Position numbers and translations under genes: made by a program. The notes below the pieces were generated by a model that was given only the letters and a program-made list of their open reading frames with translations, had not been told where the DNA came from and searched no databases. Shown piece after piece: positions 25,637 through 33,200 of a stretch of DNA of 50,160 nt (positions are counted from its first letter, which is position 1; each line of letters starts with the position of its first letter). This DNA comes from a virus, in IMG/VR virus record IMGVR_UViG_3300030099_003747, positions 1-50,160 of that record; one strand, 5' to 3'.

Positions 25637-25663
25637 TGAAGAGTCCCCTACGGGGACTACTTC
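25637..25663 (+). promoter_or_regulatory. Strong hairpin in the leader of the 25787 operon
   Basis: TGAAG-AGTCCCC-TAC-GGGGACT-A-CTTCA makes a 12-bp stem with a 3-base loop and one bulged A. It is followed by AGGGGTC rather than a T run, so it does not look like a simple terminator. It may be a leader or attenuator structure, or a DNA cruciform. Confidence 0.5.
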
Positions 25664-25786
25664 AAGGGGTCATTTCGACGGTTTTTATTTGCGGTTTTGG
25701 CGGTATCGTGTTCCATTGATTGGGCTGGTCAACGGTTGACCGGCACTCACAAATCAGGCTCCAAAGCGAGTCCACAGGAGGCCCAC

Positions 25787-26638
25787 ATGGCCACAAACAC
25801 ACAAAGCAAGTCCGTCAACGTCGTCACCAACACCATTCACTGTGTGAAAACAGGTATTGCAATTGCGACAATGCCGATGGACCTCAACAAACTCAATGCA
25901 CGTCTGTCCTCTGGACAGTGTGTAGCCGGGGTTGCAATCGGACACGTGAAGTACTCACCGGAGGTGATTGCAGCATTCAAGGCCAAGGTTGGCAATGTAC
26001 CCAACTACCGTTGGGCTGCACGGTCTCGGGACGGCCAATGGAAGCAATACGACGGGTACAGAATCGGCGAGCATAATGCACAGGTTCTGGCTTCGTTCGG
26101 TCTCAATGCTGACCCAGCTACGCTGTCCAAGGGCAAGACCAGCGGTCGTCAGTACGGCACACAATACGAGGCGCCTAAGCCGAAGGCTCCGAAGGCTGCT
26201 CCGGTTAGCGTAGCTATGGAAGACGTAATGGCACTGTTGGGTGATGACGTAGTCATCTCTGACAAGTCGTCTGACGAGTTGTTGCAAGCTGAGCTTGGGC
26301 ACACACAATGTCCCCTGCCTACACAATCGCAAATGCAAGGCAAGGGTGCATACCCCAAGTGGCTTAGCGAAGCTAAGTCAATGGGCTTTGACCGCTCCGA
26401 AGCAAACATTGCATGGAAGGCTGCAAAGCAGGGTATCAGCAAGGCCCCACCCGTGGCTAAGCCGGAGGCTCCTCCGGTGTCTGAGGTGACCATTGCGAAG
26501 CGCAATCCCAAGCTTGCATCCACACCCAACACAATCCAATGCACCCCTGACGCATTGCAAGCTACGCTTGCTGCTCTTGATGGTGCTACCATCGGTGGCT
26601 TCGAGAACGGTCTGTTCACGGTCACCTACGGTGCTTGA
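25787..26638 (+). CDS. Unknown 283-aa protein, first gene of an accessory operon
   Basis: It encodes 283 aa from ATG 25787, which is preceded by AGGAGG at ideal spacing; the frame extends further upstream but only from a weak TTG. The first 110 residues look like a compact alpha/beta domain (KVGNVPNYRWAARSRDGQW). A Pro/Lys/Ala linker follows (about 131-145), then an acidic helix, a second linker, and a small C-terminal domain ending in a beta strand. Repeated Pro-Lys-Ala linkers suggest a modular scaffolding or DNA-associated protein. No homology recognised. Confidence 0.75.
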   Translation: MATNTQSKSVNVVTNTIHCVKTGIAIATMPMDLNKLNARLSSGQCVAGVAIGHVKYSPEVIAAFKAKVGNVPNYRWAARSRDGQWKQYDGYRIGEHNAQVLASFGLNADPATLSKGKTSGRQYGTQYEAPKPKAPKAAPVSVAMEDVMALLGDDVVISDKSSDELLQAELGHTQCPLPTQSQMQGKGAYPKWLSEAKSMGFDRSEANIAWKAAKQGISKAPPVAKPEAPPVSEVTIAKRNPKLASTPNTIQCTPDALQATLAALDGATIGGFENGLFTVTYGA

Positions 26639-26723
26639 CCTAATCGTAATCACATGGAACATGATTGTGGTGGGTGCATTCATTGTGTTTGCACTCATCA
26701 CAATCTTCCTGGACCTGGAATAG
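26631..26723 (+). CDS. 30-aa single-span membrane protein
   Basis: GTG 26631 overlaps the end of the previous gene and opens 30 codons, MLDLIVITWNMIVV, then GAFIVFALITIFLDLE. Almost the whole peptide is a hydrophobic transmembrane helix ended by acidic residues. It is too short for routine calling. The tight overlap and clear hydrophobic segment support it. It may be a small toxin-like, holin-like or membrane-protein regulator. Confidence 0.5.
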   Translation: MLDLIVITWNMIVVGAFIVFALITIFLDLE

Positions 26724-26746
26724 TGCGCAACAAAGGAGCACGTACA

Positions 26747-27094
26747 ATGTACACAAAGGAAATAATAGCTATTGAGCGTATGCTTGAGAAGCACAATGAG
26801 GAGTGCAAAAAGATGCACGATGAGATTGTGCGACTGCGTAAACAGATTGAAGCGGGCAACAAGCTGGTCGCAATAGAACGCGAAAAGCTATTGGACCTGA
26901 AGGCCAACACGGTCCACAGCAGATTAGGCAAGCTTGCCATGCTACCCCTTGGGGACTTGTTTGCATTGGAGCGCAGGGCATACGAGCAGAGGGCACGCTA
27001 TAGCGATGCCGACGACGAGCAAGGGCGGCAACAATACGACCACTGGTGTCGCGTCTACAATGAGATTGGAGAGGCTATCCGCCACTGCAAGTGA
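26747..27094 (+). CDS. Coiled-coil protein, 115 aa
   Basis: It encodes 115 aa from ATG 26747, which has AAAGGAG 9 bases upstream; the longer frame upstream lacks a site. Residues 3-60 form a clear heptad-type charged helix (MLEKHNEECKKMHDEIVRL), and a second helix is rich in Arg and Tyr. It is the third gene of the accessory operon. The function is unknown. Confidence 0.75.
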   Translation: MYTKEIIAIERMLEKHNEECKKMHDEIVRLRKQIEAGNKLVAIEREKLLDLKANTVHSRLGKLAMLPLGDLFALERRAYEQRARYSDADDEQGRQQYDHWCRVYNEIGEAIRHCK

Positions 27095-27187
27095 TTGTAT
27101 TGGATTCATACCGGGCATATGTCCGGTGTGTTTCTTGCACAATCAAGTGCAATACAGAGCACAACGATGCTCCAAAGGACAGACGAT

Positions 27188-27556
27188 ATGCGTATCAATG
27201 ACTGCAAAATCATAAGCGAGACAATCTATCCCGAGAAGATGCACTCGGGCCGCGATTACTATGTGGACATAGAGAGCTTGGGCAATGACAATACAAGCGA
27301 GATTGTGGACGCCGTTAGCCGTCGCGTAGAGACAATGCGTAGCATCCAAGCCACACGGGACTCACTACCCACAATGGGCGATGCAATGAGGGATTACACG
27401 CTCTTTGCATGGGTCTCCAGAAACGCATGGACCGGTATCACTTGGTACCTTGAGCTTGGCAATGACGGGCGCTATTACATTGACCCCCACATGTTCAATG
27501 ATGAGGAGCCATGGTGCATACGAGGGCGGGACACTGGGGAAGTGTATTGTGCATAG
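27188..27556 (+). CDS. Unknown 122-aa protein ending the accessory operon
   Basis: It encodes 122 aa from ATG 27188 (AAAGGA 9 bases upstream). The N-terminal half is charged; the C-terminal half is rich in Trp and Tyr (FAWVSRNAWTGITWYLEL), suggesting a compact beta domain. A strong terminator follows 28 bases after the stop. No recognised family. Confidence 0.72.
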   Translation: MRINDCKIISETIYPEKMHSGRDYYVDIESLGNDNTSEIVDAVSRRVETMRSIQATRDSLPTMGDAMRDYTLFAWVSRNAWTGITWYLELGNDGRYYIDPHMFNDEEPWCIRGRDTGEVYCA

Positions 27557-27584
27557 CACAATAAACAGACATTGCAGATAAAAG

Positions 27585-27621
27585 AAAAGCCCCTTGGGAT
27601 TGCTCCCTCGGGGCTTTTTTT
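27585..27621. terminator. Bidirectional Rho-independent terminator
   Basis: AAAAGCCCC pairs with GGGGCTTTT and an inner GGGA/TCCC stem closes around a short loop, followed by a run of seven T. An A run before the stem makes it work on both strands. It separates the plus-strand accessory operon from the convergent minus-strand genes ending at 27639. Confidence 0.93.
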
Positions 27622-27638
27622 GTGTCTGTATTCGCGCG

Positions 27639-27983
27639 CTATTGCTTAGGTATCTCACCCTCTTGCATTAGGCGGACAGCCTCTTTCAATACGCATACGC
27701 GGTACGATAGCGTGTCAGGTCCGCGCCTGCCTGGACCCCGCTTGTAATCGCCCCAACACATATTGCCGAGCCGGTCCCATGCTTCGACACTTAGGCCGCT
27801 CTGATACCTGCCATGGAGTGTATCGTTCAATGCGAAGTCAATATGTTTCCATCCCCGAATGGTATCGATGACCCTCTCATAATCAGGGTCATTGCAAAGC
27901 ATGTCTTTGAACTTCTTACGATGTTCATTGAGTGAATGCTCGTCGAGCTTCTTTCGCCATGGCATTTGGTATGTCTCAGACAT
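27639..27983 (-). CDS. Unknown 114-aa protein
   Basis: It encodes 114 aa from ATG 27983, preceded by AAAGGAA 6 bases upstream; a longer hydrophobic extension has no site. The sequence is charged and aromatic with Trp residues at WRKK, GWKH, WDRL and CWGD, and a basic Gly/Arg turn (RGPGRRGP). Its start overlaps the stop of the 72-aa gene. It is the last gene before the bidirectional terminator. No family recognised. Confidence 0.7.
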   Translation of the reverse strand: MSETYQMPWRKKLDEHSLNEHRKKFKDMLCNDPDYERVIDTIRGWKHIDFALNDTLHGRYQSGLSVEAWDRLGNMCWGDYKRGPGRRGPDTLSYRVCVLKEAVRLMQEGEIPKQ

Positions 27984-28194
27984 TGCTATTCCTTTCGTAT
28001 ACAGGGACACAGGCACCGGACGGCAATACGTGGTCAACACGGCCATTGAAAGCGTAGCCGCGAGACACGTCCCAATCAACAGACTCAACCGCGTCAATCA
28101 ATCCAGAGCGTCCATAGTTAGACCACGAAACATATTCTGGAGGACCGCCAGTGTTTACTTTTAATGTGACAATATATTGTACAACTGTTTTCAT
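27976..28194 (-). CDS. Unknown 72-aa protein
   Basis: It encodes 72 aa from ATG 28194. The N-terminus MKTVVQYIVTLKVN is a beta strand-like sequence, followed by Pro/Gly and Trp residues. It overlaps the next gene by 8 bases. No strong Shine-Dalgarno is visible, so the exact start is uncertain. The function is unknown. Confidence 0.6.
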   Translation of the reverse strand: MKTVVQYIVTLKVNTGGPPEYVSWSNYGRSGLIDAVESVDWDVSRGYAFNGRVDHVLPSGACVPVYERNSNV

Positions 28195-28232
28195 TTTATA
28201 AACTAACTTTGTAGTTTGATTATGAAGAGACA

Positions 28233-28252
28233 CCGGCCCCCGAAGGGGCCGG
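28233..28252 (-). terminator. GC-rich UUCG-loop hairpin after the DUF932-like gene
   Basis: On the minus strand CCGGCCCC-TTCG-GGGGCCGG makes a perfect 8-bp stem with a very stable UUCG tetraloop, 11 bases after the stop at 28264. Only a weak T-rich tract follows (TGTCTCTT), so it may act as a partial terminator or 3' stabiliser. Confidence 0.7.
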
Positions 28253-28263
28253 CATTTGTATGA

Positions 28264-30078
28264 TTATGCTTGTGCAACAAGAGCAGGAACAAGCAAGCCA
28301 GCTTCGCGCTCCAATACATCACGAGCACAATCATCAACGAGGTGCTGATGGGCCATGCGTGTGATTGCATTGATTACATCCTGGACACTATCGCCACCGC
28401 CCTGGTCTGCATATGAATCGAACATCATTTGCACAGCAGCATCACGACCAATGCCGGATGCAACCTTGCCTTCGGCAACGAGCTTCTTGATAAGGACTTG
28501 CGATGCATTGTCACTACCAGTTGCGTAGTCATCGGTGTCCTTCGCACTGATTACATCCATTGATGCAGTCTGTCCGAGGATGCCCCAGTCCTGAGCGAAT
28601 CGCTCCATTGCAGGGCGTGCATCTTGCATACCCTTGCGGATGGCCTCCATCTTCTGTTGCATATTGCCCTTGTGGATTGCACGCATGATCTCATTCTTCT
28701 TGGAATGCAGAATGATCATGTTGAGACACTCGTTCCAGAATGCAATGGCGCTACCGTTGATTGAGCCGCCCCCACGGTCGTTCGCCTTGAACCGGAACCC
28801 AACCTCATACAAGTCACCTGCACTGAAGTCCGTCAGGTCTGCCGGAGCATGCATTGTCAGGTCCATTGTGAAGTTTGTAGTCTCCGAGTTGTATTGAATC
28901 TCTGCCTTGTATGGCATGTCATCAACAGCAAGCTGAATCATGTTTGCAACCTTGTCTGCATCGTACTCTTGGTAGCCAGTACCAACGACGCCGAAGATGC
29001 TACGAGCACCGTCGTTCAATCGAGTGCGGAACTTCATGACCTTGTCGTGACTACAATGACGTCGCATGTGCTCATTGAAAACATATGCTCGGACATCTGG
29101 GTCAAGTGACTTCATTGTATGAAAGCCGCGAGGAAACAATGCATCAGCGGAAGACATGTCCTCACCAACACCAAAGCGTGATGCTGCAAGCAGTTGCTTT
29201 AGACCATGCTCCTCCAATCGGAAGCTACCCTGGCTGGTCAACAGCATTCCATCGTCACGCATTTGCAATCCAGACAGCGGAAGGTCAACGCTCATCCGGT
29301 CTTCGCTTTCAATAATGCTCATGAACTGCCTTGCAGCAGTGTATGCATCAGGCTTCTCATCCCAAACAGCACGAGCAGCAGAAAGGTTATCGTAACCAAG
29401 GTCAACCACAGTAGTGCCGCGCTTGTACCCAGCTTTTGTGATTGAGATGTTCTTGGTAGGACGTGACAGACCAAGGTCTGCAAGCCATGCATCATGCTTT
29501 TGCTGACGCTCGACTGCAACCTCACTGACCTCGATTGCATTAACAGTACGCTTATCGCCATGATTGCTTACGCCGTTAGCACCAGAGCCCCAACCGCCTT
29601 GGAATACTGGAGTATCCTCACGAACTTGAGGGTCTTCAGACATTGCAATCTCAAGACGTGACGTGGTTGCATTAGCAATGTCGATGCTGTTCATGTCTTC
29701 AGATAATGAATCCATTGCATCATTTGTCTGCTCATACTGTGACTCCATGTCATCAACGACTTGCTCTGTAACGGGAGGGTCGTCATTGCATACAGCATCC
29801 ATGAAGTCATCGACTGAACTGGTATCAAGCAATGCATCGATGTCATCCATAGACATTGTGCTTACGTCATCTTGCTTTGGCTCATCCTTTGGAATGTGGA
29901 TGGTCTCACTCTTAGCGACCGCCTCTGTAATACATCCATCTGTGCGCAAGCCTTGCCAAAGGCCAGCCCTGTAATCAGTGAAGAATGCAAGCTGCGCTTG
30001 GTCCCTGGCGTCTTCCTTTGTAACGCCGTTGAAGGTTTGTTGAGTGCCGTCGGGTTGTGTGTAGATGAATGAATGCAT
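28264..30078 (-). CDS. DUF932-like protein, 604 aa
   Basis: It encodes 604 aa from ATG 30078 (AGGAAA upstream). The N-terminal 200 residues are acidic and low in structure; the rest resembles the DUF932/phage-plasmid-type family, with a segment RSIFGVVGTGYQEYDADKV (about 390-410) like that family's ... G-x-Y-x-x-x-x core, and later the motif DRGGGSINGSAIAFWNECLN. DUF932 proteins are widespread in phages and plasmids and have no settled function. It lies downstream of a leader hairpin shared with the gene at 33152. It is the largest non-structural gene. Confidence 0.72.
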   Translation of the reverse strand: MHSFIYTQPDGTQQTFNGVTKEDARDQAQLAFFTDYRAGLWQGLRTDGCITEAVAKSETIHIPKDEPKQDDVSTMSMDDIDALLDTSSVDDFMDAVCNDDPPVTEQVVDDMESQYEQTNDAMDSLSEDMNSIDIANATTSRLEIAMSEDPQVREDTPVFQGGWGSGANGVSNHGDKRTVNAIEVSEVAVERQQKHDAWLADLGLSRPTKNISITKAGYKRGTTVVDLGYDNLSAARAVWDEKPDAYTAARQFMSIIESEDRMSVDLPLSGLQMRDDGMLLTSQGSFRLEEHGLKQLLAASRFGVGEDMSSADALFPRGFHTMKSLDPDVRAYVFNEHMRRHCSHDKVMKFRTRLNDGARSIFGVVGTGYQEYDADKVANMIQLAVDDMPYKAEIQYNSETTNFTMDLTMHAPADLTDFSAGDLYEVGFRFKANDRGGGSINGSAIAFWNECLNMIILHSKKNEIMRAIHKGNMQQKMEAIRKGMQDARPAMERFAQDWGILGQTASMDVISAKDTDDYATGSDNASQVLIKKLVAEGKVASGIGRDAAVQMMFDSYADQGGGDSVQDVINAITRMAHQHLVDDCARDVLEREAGLLVPALVAQA

Positions 30079-30134
30079 CGTACTTTCCTGTTGAATGCCG
30101 AGCTTTGAAGACCGGCTGTTGGGTTGAGGAGGGT

Positions 30135-30179
30135 GGGATGTTCCACCTCCCTTCACTTCGTTCAGGGAGTGGAACACCC
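30135..30179 (-). ncRNA. Leader hairpin 1 (conserved 13-nt loop)
   Basis: Arms GGG, GTTCCAC and TCCC (30135-30151) pair with GGGA, GTGGAAC and CCC (30165-30179), with single-base bulges. The loop on the plus strand is TTCACTTCGTTCA. It lies 19 bases after the upstream stop and 56 bases before ATG 30078. The copy at 33201-33246 has the same loop and layout but different paired arms. It may be a cis-acting RNA or an intercistronic element; no T tract follows. Confidence 0.65.
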
Positions 30180-30198
30180 CATCTCCCCTGGTTTCGGA

Positions 30199-30555
30199 CT
30201 ACTCCTCATACGTGTTCACGTATTTAGCTGTGATTGTATTCTTCATTTGCCATAGAGGTAGCTCGACAAACGAGCCGTCTGGTCTCACTCTCCTGCCCGT
30301 GTCTTCAAAGAATCCACAATCATCAAGAGCCTGCAATAGACCGGGCGACATGTTGTACCAGTTCACAAAGAACTGATCACCATCAATATCAAGTGACGGA
30401 ATGTTCTTGGACACAACTGAGTACGGGAAGCCATCCTCGCCGTGAAGCATTACAGCAAGGCGATTGTTATCCACATATGTTCCGACAGATATAATCAAGT
30501 TCAAGTCATTGAACTGCATGTGACCAATAGGACGTGGTGAGAATCTACTTTCCAT
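30199..30555 (-). CDS. DUF4313-like protein
   Basis: It encodes 118 aa. The pattern ISVGTYVDNNRLAVMLHGED, then FPYSVVSKNIP, FFVNWYNMSPGLLQALDDCG and DTGRRVRPDGSFVELPLW matches the small DUF4313-type proteins of phages and plasmids, which have no known function. It overlaps the previous gene by 11 bases and is the last gene of the coupled run before the leader hairpin. Confidence 0.78.
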   Translation of the reverse strand: MESRFSPRPIGHMQFNDLNLIISVGTYVDNNRLAVMLHGEDGFPYSVVSKNIPSLDIDGDQFFVNWYNMSPGLLQALDDCGFFEDTGRRVRPDGSFVELPLWQMKNTITAKYVNTYEE

Positions 30556-30745
30556 CGATAAGCTCCATTGCTTTTTCTATTCTTGTAAGGGCACCATCGA
30601 TGTTGCTCCTCACTTGATACTTACGCCAGTCATCCCATCGTTCAGAGCCACATGTTTTACATGCTTTCTTTGTCACTCTGATTGAGTACTTGATGTCTGA
30701 CAACACTGCTCTTGCCATTTCAAGGTCTTCCATTGTGCTTGGCAT
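30545..30745 (-). CDS. Unknown 66-aa protein
   Basis: It encodes 66 aa from ATG 30745, which shares a base with the previous stop (TGATG) and has GGAGGTGAG as ribosome site. It is helical and charged, with a CKTCGSERWDDW segment whose two Cys could bind metal only with a partner. The function is unknown. Confidence 0.75.
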   Translation of the reverse strand: MPSTMEDLEMARAVLSDIKYSIRVTKKACKTCGSERWDDWRKYQVRSNIDGALTRIEKAMELIDGK

Positions 30746-31728
30746 CACTCACCTCCCGTCATGTCGTCTTGCCAAAACTTCAGCAGGCTTACTAAAGCAG
30801 CTTCGCGCGTTGCTTTGTCTGCCCTTGGGTAGTGCATTTCGATTACATCGAGATGCTTGTTGGCGTACTTACGATCTTCAATCTCTCTTTCCTTACGCCA
30901 CCGTTCGATTCGCTCTTCACTCTCACGCTTCAGTTGCTCTTCACGCTCAATCTCTTCTTGTGTTGGTGGCTTCGGCCCGACTGGTTTGCGCTTGGTTCGC
31001 TTGCGTTTGAAGCGTGCTTCTGCAATCCTTCGACAGTGAGGGCACACTTTGTAAGTGCCAACCTCTTCAGGCTGTCCCTGATAGGCGGCATCAATAATCA
31101 TATTCAGATCATTCTCGAAGCCCCCTGACCCATTGCCACAAAGCGATGACCAAAGCTCACATCCACCACTTGTTAGGTGTATGGTTTTTACTTTTGTATT
31201 GGAGCGATGTTCTCCAACCCCGATACCTCCGCCCTCTTCAATGTACTGCTCTAAAACTGGGCATGAAATATGAACTTCTTTCAAGGGATCTCTGCATCCC
31301 AACCAAATATCATCGCCATCTTCATTCTTTCCCCAACAGTACCTAAAATGTATAGATCTATATTGACCCTTTTCTGCTGGCGGATGCTCTTTCTCAAGTC
31401 GGGCACGACAATCCTCAAAATCAGATTCTGTCCAACTCATTCGGCTTTGTCTGTATAGTGCGCTTTCTATGCATTCTTGTCGGAACTTTTGTTGTTTGAC
31501 CAAATCCTCTTCACCATCAGACTCAAGCGAAAACCGTACAGTAGTAGCCATCTTGCCATTTACAGGTATAGGGCAAGGGTTTAGCGACATAAGAGCATCA
31601 ACGTCTTCTTGTTTATCTATGTCCTCTGCCCACAATGGGTTGTGTTTGTCCGGGTCAAATCTCGACGGTACGTGTTTCTCAATGCCAAATGCATCAAGCA
31701 CTTCACTTGCATTCGATTCGTAGGTCAT
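30745..31728 (-). CDS. Unknown 327-aa protein with a zinc-binding-type Cys pair
   Basis: It encodes 327 aa. Residues 1-110 are charged; 110-220 contain a Cys/Gly-rich domain (HFRYCWGKNEDGDDIWLGC, later GGCELWSSLCGNGSGGFEND). A CPHC motif near 235 is followed by a long Arg/Glu/Lys helix (240-290). Cys-x-x-Cys and other Cys/His residues suggest zinc binding. It lies in the run of coupled genes with the shared junction. No family recognised. Confidence 0.75.
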   Translation of the reverse strand: MTYESNASEVLDAFGIEKHVPSRFDPDKHNPLWAEDIDKQEDVDALMSLNPCPIPVNGKMATTVRFSLESDGEEDLVKQQKFRQECIESALYRQSRMSWTESDFEDCRARLEKEHPPAEKGQYRSIHFRYCWGKNEDGDDIWLGCRDPLKEVHISCPVLEQYIEEGGGIGVGEHRSNTKVKTIHLTSGGCELWSSLCGNGSGGFENDLNMIIDAAYQGQPEEVGTYKVCPHCRRIAEARFKRKRTKRKPVGPKPPTQEEIEREEQLKRESEERIERWRKEREIEDRKYANKHLDVIEMHYPRADKATREAALVSLLKFWQDDMTGGE

Positions 31729-31943
31729 CACTCACCTTCCCTTTCAAGCCATTCATTGAGGCCAACAGTACAAGCCTCCTCGTGTTCTTTGACTGTGAGT
31801 TCAACAGGACTGTCATTGAATGTGTCGATAGCCCACTCAATATCTACAAAGCCGGCGTCCTTGTCGTAGTACCCACACACATTGATTTCCATCTGCTCAT
31901 CGGTTGAATCAATGTCCCTATAGATTGTGTAATAGAAGGTCAT
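31728..31943 (-). CDS. Unknown 71-aa acidic protein
   Basis: It encodes 71 aa, acidic and aromatic: MTFYYTIYRDIDSTDEQM, then NVCGYYDKDAGFVDIEW. It looks like a single small alpha/beta domain. Start ATG 31943 and stop both lie in the shared GGAGGTGAGTGATG junctions, so translation is coupled on both sides. The function is unknown. Confidence 0.75.
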   Translation of the reverse strand: MTFYYTIYRDIDSTDEQMEINVCGYYDKDAGFVDIEWAIDTFNDSPVELTVKEHEEACTVGLNEWLEREGE

Positions 31944-32236
31944 CACTCACCTCCTTGGGCTTTGGCGATTGCTTTACGGGCACACAGTGCTGCCCACATT
32001 TCGCCGGGTTGCGAACGCTGCTCCAAATATGGGAGCAATGTTTCCAGCGCATCCAATAGGTCGGGTGCCGCCGCAATCAGTCGAGCGTTGGCCTTCACCT
32101 CCTCGACAGCCATGTCCCAATCTTCTTCTGCTCTGGATACTACGACGGAATATCCTCGACTCGGCATGTCAACGTGCCAGATGTCCGAGGGGTAGCCTTC
32201 CGACGCTTCCCAAGGTCCAACTGTATGCTTACTCAT
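31943..32236 (-). CDS. Small phage protein of the HTVGPWE/ANARLIAAAPDLL type
   Basis: It encodes 97 aa. It begins MSKHTVGPWEASEG and continues with KANARLIAAAPDLLDALETL, ending in a short Ala-rich helix. This is a common small phage and prophage protein type, often between replication and accessory genes, with unknown function. The start is at 32236, overlapping the upstream stop. Confidence 0.85.
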   Translation of the reverse strand: MSKHTVGPWEASEGYPSDIWHVDMPSRGYSVVVSRAEEDWDMAVEEVKANARLIAAAPDLLDALETLLPYLEQRSQPGEMWAALCARKAIAKAQGGE

Positions 32237-32742
32237 ACCTCACCTCCTTGCTTCCAGTCCCACCATTGCGGTGGGTCTGAGTGTTTCCACGTTGCAAAGT
32301 CACACTTCTCCATGTTGTAGAAGTATCGGTATGACTCAACTACGTTGTCTGTCTTGTACTCGTCTGGCATACAGAGAGGATGCGGAGTCTTTCTAAGGCC
32401 AGTAATGAGACTCGTTGCGTCTAATACTTTCAGGCACTCATTGATAATCGACCTGCACTTGTGGTCTTTCTTCTCTGCATTCTTCTTTTGGAATCGCAGC
32501 AAGTACTCATCGCACAGTGCAATCCCGTGGTCATACAACCAAAGCCAGTTGCCAAGCGTCTCCCCCGTCCAGATAGTACAGGGGTGATGCTTGTGGGTTG
32601 ACTTGTATGGGCCAACGCCACCATTGTTATTGATAGCGGTCGATAGCATTTGTGCTGACTCAAGAGCCATCTTTACGACATGCTGATCACAAAGCATTTG
32701 TGCTGCTTTTCGTGGGTGTTCATCAACGACAAAGATGTTCAT
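32233..32742 (-). CDS. Conserved phage protein, MNIFVVDEHPRKAA type
   Basis: It encodes 169 aa. The sequence MNIFVVDEHPRKAAQMLCDQ, then HVVKMALESAQML, followed by a middle GNWLWLYDHGIALCDEYLLR and a C-terminal MPDEYKTDNVVESYRYFY and WKHSDPPQWW, is a pattern I recall from many phage genomes without assigned function. Many conserved-looking His, Trp, Cys and Asp residues suggest an enzyme or metal site. It is in the coupled gene run. Confidence 0.8.
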   Translation of the reverse strand: MNIFVVDEHPRKAAQMLCDQHVVKMALESAQMLSTAINNNGGVGPYKSTHKHHPCTIWTGETLGNWLWLYDHGIALCDEYLLRFQKKNAEKKDHKCRSIINECLKVLDATSLITGLRKTPHPLCMPDEYKTDNVVESYRYFYNMEKCDFATWKHSDPPQWWDWKQGGEV

Positions 32743-33152
32743 CACTCACCTCCCTTTGCAGCATCTTCCTTTGCATATTGAAGGCACCTTTCTGCACGGT
32801 CAGAGATGTGCTCAATGAGACGCTTCTTGTATTGAGCATCAGTGAGGCGGGTTGCATTTGTCCACAAACCAATGTGTGCTTTCACCTCTTCGAGTGTGAT
32901 CCTTCTTGCAACCAGATGCCCCTTCTTTGGGTCAAACATTTGAGCAACAGGCTCACTGGCAAAGCGAGCCATCTCATACCGCACGTATACTTTCTCGTAG
33001 TTCTTTGCGGTGATGTCACTGATACCAATGAACCATGTTCCATTGACAAGTGCTTCAGTAGCCTCTTGCAAACGTCTCTGACCATGCTCATCCTTCTCGG
33101 TCCAGCATGCTGTTTTGTAGTTTTTTACTTTCTCAATGTTCCATCGAAACAT
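32742..33152 (-). CDS. Unknown 136-aa protein, first gene of the coupled run
   Basis: It encodes 136 aa: N-terminus MFRWNIEKVKNYKTACW, a middle beta/alpha region with WFIGISDITAKNYEKVYVR, and a C-terminal helix ending in AKEDAAKGGE. It starts 48 bases after a leader hairpin that matches the one before the DUF932-like gene, and ends in the shared junction sequence. Its ribosome site is AAGGG. No family recognised. Confidence 0.75.
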   Translation of the reverse strand: MFRWNIEKVKNYKTACWTEKDEHGQRRLQEATEALVNGTWFIGISDITAKNYEKVYVRYEMARFASEPVAQMFDPKKGHLVARRITLEEVKAHIGLWTNATRLTDAQYKKRLIEHISDRAERCLQYAKEDAAKGGE

Positions 33153-33200
33153 TTTGTTTTCCCTTGCCGGACTTTGCCGACGGTTTGGTTTTGACGAAGT

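Larger units (their letters stand above)
24988..25786. other. Gene-poor control region, candidate origin
   Basis: I see no credible gene in these 799 bases. Contents in order: an AT-rich block with seven AGTAC-centred palindromes (25026-25171); a stretch with runs of G, C and T (25200-25320); direct repeats ATTGCAATC at about 25338 and 25395; a repeated GCATAGCCC (about 25567 and 25578); a perfect hairpin (25637-25663); and a leader with AGGAGG before ATG 25787. Divergent genes on both sides fit a promoter or replication-origin region. The function is inferred. Confidence 0.6.

Noticed and set aside
25697-25786. Longer start for the 283-aa gene at TTG 25697
   Set aside because: ATG 25787 has AGGAGG at ideal spacing, whereas the upstream TTG has no ribosome site.
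30135-30179. Leader hairpin as a simple terminator
   Set aside because: No T run follows on either strand and the loop is conserved in a second copy, which favours another role.
32652-33194. Open frame of 180 codons on the plus strand
   Set aside because: It is antisense to two coupled minus-strand genes with good ribosome sites and covers their junction cassette.
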